Positions 5,707 to 7,682 of a stretch of 7,682 nucleotides of DNA are shown here, in pieces. Under the pieces are notes generated by a model. That model did not search any database. It was given only the letters and a program-made list of their open reading frames with translations, and was not told where the DNA came from. How positions within the stretch are numbered: the stretch's first letter is position 1; the number at the start of each line of letters is the position of its first letter. Made by a program: the position numbers and the translations under genes. This DNA comes from Kosmotogaceae bacterium UBA1373 (GTDB taxonomy: Bacteria; Thermotogota; Thermotogae; Petrotogales; Kosmotogaceae), in NCBI GenBank assembly GCA_002305955.1, contig DBRH01000030.1, forward strand, positions 1,642-9,323, given 5' to 3'.

Positions 5707-7092
5707 TCAAAGCCAGTTTCTCTCTTTAAGGGTAAAGTAACCTTTCGTGCGTATGAGGATTTCCATAATGAACTCCCGGTATGCGCATCCTCCAGAGAGA
5801 GTTCTGGCTCTGGTCAGTTCCATCATTCTTTTTTCCGCCTTCTCAATGAGTTTTTTCACCTGCTGCAAGTCTTTCTTTTCGGGTATTTCGACATACAGTT
5901 TCATTCTGCTTTTGAGAATTTCCACAGTCACCGAGAGCGCCTCGCCCCAGCGCTCGAATTCATATATCCAGAGGGCCATTTCCTCAAGAAACAGCGATGG
6001 GAGTTTGTCTTTCAGGTTTTTTGCAGAATCGAGTATCGTTCGTGCCTCTTTTTCCAGCCACACAATCGCCTCTTCAACTCTTCCCTGGGAGTAAAGCGTT
6101 CTGAACTCTTCGATCACTTTCCTTGGTCTTTCCGATTGGTCAGGATGTATCGGACTGATTAGGCTGTATTCGCCGAAGAGGAGCATCTCGTCGATCAATC
6201 CAGGAGTGAGCTTTCTCATAGCATTCACCCAGGAGATCGTTGGATCGTAACTATGGGGGTCGTTTAAAAAGTCTGCCGCCGCACCGAGAACTATCATGGA
6301 AGCGTGGGCCTGGTTCATCGGGTTCAACACTATACCACAAGAGTGATTAACGATTTCTGGATCCCTGCCGACGTATGGCCCTATATGCATTTCCGGTATC
6401 ATGCTCCCATCGTTTACGGGGTAGTTGTCCCAGTACAGTATTTCTCTCTTGAAGGCTTCGCTGACCTTTATGGCGTCGCTTTCGGGTATGTGCTGCGAAC
6501 AGACCTGCGGACCGGTCCACATTATCTTGATATCCGGCAGGAGCCCCTCGCCCAGCTCCCGGATATATTCGGATTCGGCTCTGCCATGGTATTGGGTGGG
6601 GCAGATTATAAAATCGAAAGCTGGCAGTTCTCTTTTCAAAGCTTCGAAAACCCTGTTGGCAAAAAACACCTGAGCCTCCGCGAGCGAGTTGAACCTCTCT
6701 TTATCCCTTTCGCTAGATAACCTGAAGGGTATATCGTCGTAAAACAGGGCGAAGTTCTTGATTCCCATCCCGGTAAAACTCAGCAATTTCTCTATGAATG
6801 TATGGAGGTCGACCTCGCTGGAATACTCGACCGTCAAACCGGGGCTGACCGCCATCGCCACATCGACCCCGTATTGTCTGCCCCTTTCGACAACCATGGA
6901 AAAACCCTTCACAAAATCGTCGTCATAGCTTTCCCTCCAGCGAAACCTGTGAAGTTCGTCGTCTTTCGGAGCATATATGTACAGGTTGTACCCGTGATTG
7001 CCCATGAATTGGACGATATCGAGTCGATCCTTCATAGACCAGGGCTTCCCGTAGAAGCCCTCTACCACTCCCCTTATTCTAAATACTGCCAC
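5707..7092 (-). CDS. GH84 beta-N-acetylglucosaminidase (O-GlcNAcase-like)
   Basis: Glycoside hydrolase family 84 enzymes cleave terminal beta-N-acetylglucosamine by substrate-assisted catalysis. This 461-residue protein opens with the family signature RGVVEGFYGKPWS (7-19), then YIYAPKDDELHR (38-49) and WRESY (52-56). The catalytic aspartate pair is in ALFYDDI (Asp119-Asp120). IMWTGPQV (190-197), WDNYPVND (221-228) and NPMNQAHAS follow, all expected in the sugar-binding barrel. The C-terminal part from about residue 330 is helical, rich in Glu, Lys and Leu, and resembles the helical domain following the barrel. No signal peptide is visible, so it is probably cytoplasmic and acts on imported sugars or glycosylated protein rather than on host mucin. 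The GTG at 7092 was chosen because the signature starts seven residues later; AAAGGTG (7108-7102) is upstream. Confidence 0.92.
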   Translation of the reverse strand: MAVFRIRGVVEGFYGKPWSMKDRLDIVQFMGNHGYNLYIYAPKDDELHRFRWRESYDDDFVKGFSMVVERGRQYGVDVAMAVSPGLTVEYSSEVDLHTFIEKLLSFTGMGIKNFALFYDDIPFRLSSERDKERFNSLAEAQVFFANRVFEALKRELPAFDFIICPTQYHGRAESEYIRELGEGLLPDIKIMWTGPQVCSQHIPESDAIKVSEAFKREILYWDNYPVNDGSMIPEMHIGPYVGRDPEIVNHSCGIVLNPMNQAHASMIVLGAAADFLNDPHSYDPTISWVNAMRKLTPGLIDEMLLFGEYSLISPIHPDQSERPRKVIEEFRTLYSQGRVEEAIVWLEKEARTILDSAKNLKDKLPSLFLEEMALWIYEFERWGEALSVTVEILKSRMKLYVEIPEKKDLQQVKKLIEKAEKRMMELTRARTLSGGCAYREFIMEILIRTKGYFTLKERNWL

Positions 7093-7143
7093 CTTCGATC
7101 ACACCTTTCGCCATTTTGTTCTGGATTTGATAAAGTCTAGCAC

Positions 7144-7172
7144 ATTCTTGCTCCACAATTTTCTCGTGTCAA
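7144..7172 (-). promoter_or_regulatory. Candidate promoter of the GH84 gene
   Basis: On the minus strand a perfect -35 TTGACA (7172-7167) is followed after 17 bases by AAGAAT (7149-7144), a 4-of-6 match to the -10 consensus. The leader would be about 45 bases. The poor -10 suggests that an activator may be needed, or that this is only part of the control region. Confidence 0.5.
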
Positions 7173-7175
7173 AGG

Positions 7176-7219
7176 TTCTGGAAATTCAGAAAGGTTTTCT
7201 CAAAGCTCTGGTGAAAACC
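7176..7219. repeat. Inverted repeats upstream of the GH84 promoter
   Basis: Two dyads lie side by side: TTCTG (7176-7180)/CAGAA (7187-7191) with a 6-base spacer, and GGTTTTC (7193-7199)/GAAAACC (7213-7219) with a 13-base spacer. The motif AAAGGTT is also repeated directly at 7171-7177 and 7190-7196. They sit between the GH84 -35 and the candidate -10 of the ABC gene, so they could be operator sites for either. The evidence is positional only. Confidence 0.3.
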
Positions 7220-7248
7220 ACAACGATCATTAAGCTTCCTGGATAATG

Positions 7249-7254
7249 TATAAT
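7249..7254 (+). promoter_or_regulatory. Candidate -10 element for the ABC exporter gene
   Basis: A perfect TATAAT, about 95 bases before the ABC start codon, overlaps the end of a longer AT-rich run that also contains GATAAT (7242-7247). No recognisable -35 is found 16-18 bases upstream. The untranslated leader would be about 90 bases and shows no riboswitch or strong hairpin that I can identify. Confidence 0.45.
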
Positions 7255-7328
7255 CTTTAGTTGATCGCAAATCGGACTTCTTGAAATTCATGTTCGACGA
7301 GATTCACTTTTTCCAGGCCTTGCTGTTA

Positions 7329-7348
7329 GAGGTATATTGAGGTATGTT
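7329..7348 (+). repeat. Tandem 10-mer carrying a duplicated ribosome binding site
   Basis: GAGGTATATT (7329-7338) is followed directly by GAGGTATGTT (7339-7348), with one difference. Each copy carries a GAGGT ribosome-site core. The second copy is 6 bases before ATG 7350 and the first is 10 bases before ATG 7344, so two in-frame starts could be used. This looks like a local tandem duplication. Confidence 0.6.
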
Positions 7349-7349
7349 G

Positions 7350-7682
7350 ATGAAAAAACTTATGAAGTATCTCAAACCCTACTGGGTTTTTGTAGTTCTG
7401 GCACCGGCATTGATGATGCTGGAAGTCGCCATAGATCTTTTTCAACCGAGATTACTTGAAGAGATAATCGACGTCGGCATAAAGCAGAACAACCTGGACG
7501 TAGTTGTCAATACGGGATTGAAGATGTTATTGATAACGTTCATAGGTGCGCTGGGCGGGATAGGCTGTTCTGTGACCTCTTCGATCGCCGCCCAGAATGC
7601 CGGAGCCGATATCAGAAGAAATCTCTTCAGTAAAGTCCAGCACCTTTCTTTCGGTTCAATAGACAGGTTCGGTACAGGCAGC
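7350..7682 (+). CDS. ABC exporter half-transporter, N-terminal part (runs off the window)
   Basis: Only the first 111 residues are present. They match the start of a type I ABC exporter with the membrane domain ahead of the ATPase. KYLKPYW (6-12) leads into a first membrane span (about 13-31). QPRLLEEIIDVGI (32-44) is the typical first extracytoplasmic loop of the bacterial multidrug-type pairs. A second span follows (about 58-78), and then the coupling-helix side, ADIRRNLFSKVQHLSF (86-101) with IDRFGTGS at the end. The nucleotide-binding domain lies beyond the window. ATG 7350 has the better-spaced GAGGT (7339-7343); ATG 7344 would add two residues. Such proteins often work as heterodimers encoded by adjacent genes, which could be tested in the downstream sequence. 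The substrate cannot be inferred. Confidence 0.9.
   Translation, partial: MKKLMKYLKPYWVFVVLAPALMMLEVAIDLFQPRLLEEIIDVGIKQNNLDVVVNTGLKMLLITFIGALGGIGCSVTSSIAAQNAGADIRRNLFSKVQHLSFGSIDRFGTGS

Noticed and set aside
5527..6162. 211-residue plus-strand reading frame across the SDR-GH84 gap
   Set aside because: Most of it is antisense to the GH84 C-terminal domain, and the unique first part has no recognisable domain or ribosome site.
6304..7140. Two long plus-strand reading frames opposite the GH84 gene
   Set aside because: They are antisense shadows of a well-supported coding sequence.

Overview
The window most resembles a chromosomal segment of a mesophilic or moderately thermophilic member of the Thermotogota (Mesotoga/Kosmotoga-like). 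This rests on style only: mid-range GC, heavy use of AGA/AGG arginine codons, frequent TTG and GTG starts behind strong GAGG-type ribosome sites, and tight same-strand gene packing. No marker gene proves it, so the placement is inference.

Left part (1-2923, plus strand). After about 380 bases with no supportable gene, a good sigma-A-type promoter with an extended -10 drives four closely packed genes: a Cys-type glutathione peroxidase, a one-cysteine OhrR organic-peroxide sensor (4-base ATGA overlap), a TauE/SafE membrane permease, and a protein-L-isoaspartate methyltransferase-like protein. Just downstream of the -10 lies a dyad that resembles the core of the OhrR operator. The best reading is an autoregulated peroxide-response operon: OhrR senses organic hydroperoxide, releases the promoter, and the peroxidase removes the oxidant. 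The methyltransferase may repair aged protein, and the permease may export a sulfur-containing or organic anion.

Middle (2898-5493). A minus-strand M20D deacetylase of the YkuR (N-acetyl-diaminopimelate deacetylase) type converges on the operon with a 26-base tail overlap. Behind it is a minus-strand gene for a small secreted protein of unknown function, ended by a clear intrinsic terminator that abuts the deacetylase promoter. A classical short-chain dehydrogenase/reductase is divergent from the secreted-protein gene, with a 7-bp inverted repeat between them.

Right part (5494-7682). A 213-base convergent gap is rich in inverted repeats. It is followed by a minus-strand GH84 beta-N-acetylglucosaminidase without a signal peptide. 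Across a divergent promoter region the 5' end of a type I ABC exporter half-transporter runs off the window edge.

No rRNA, tRNA, CRISPR array or insertion sequence was seen. The most noteworthy item is the gpx-ohrR-tauE-pcm operon with its candidate OhrR box.
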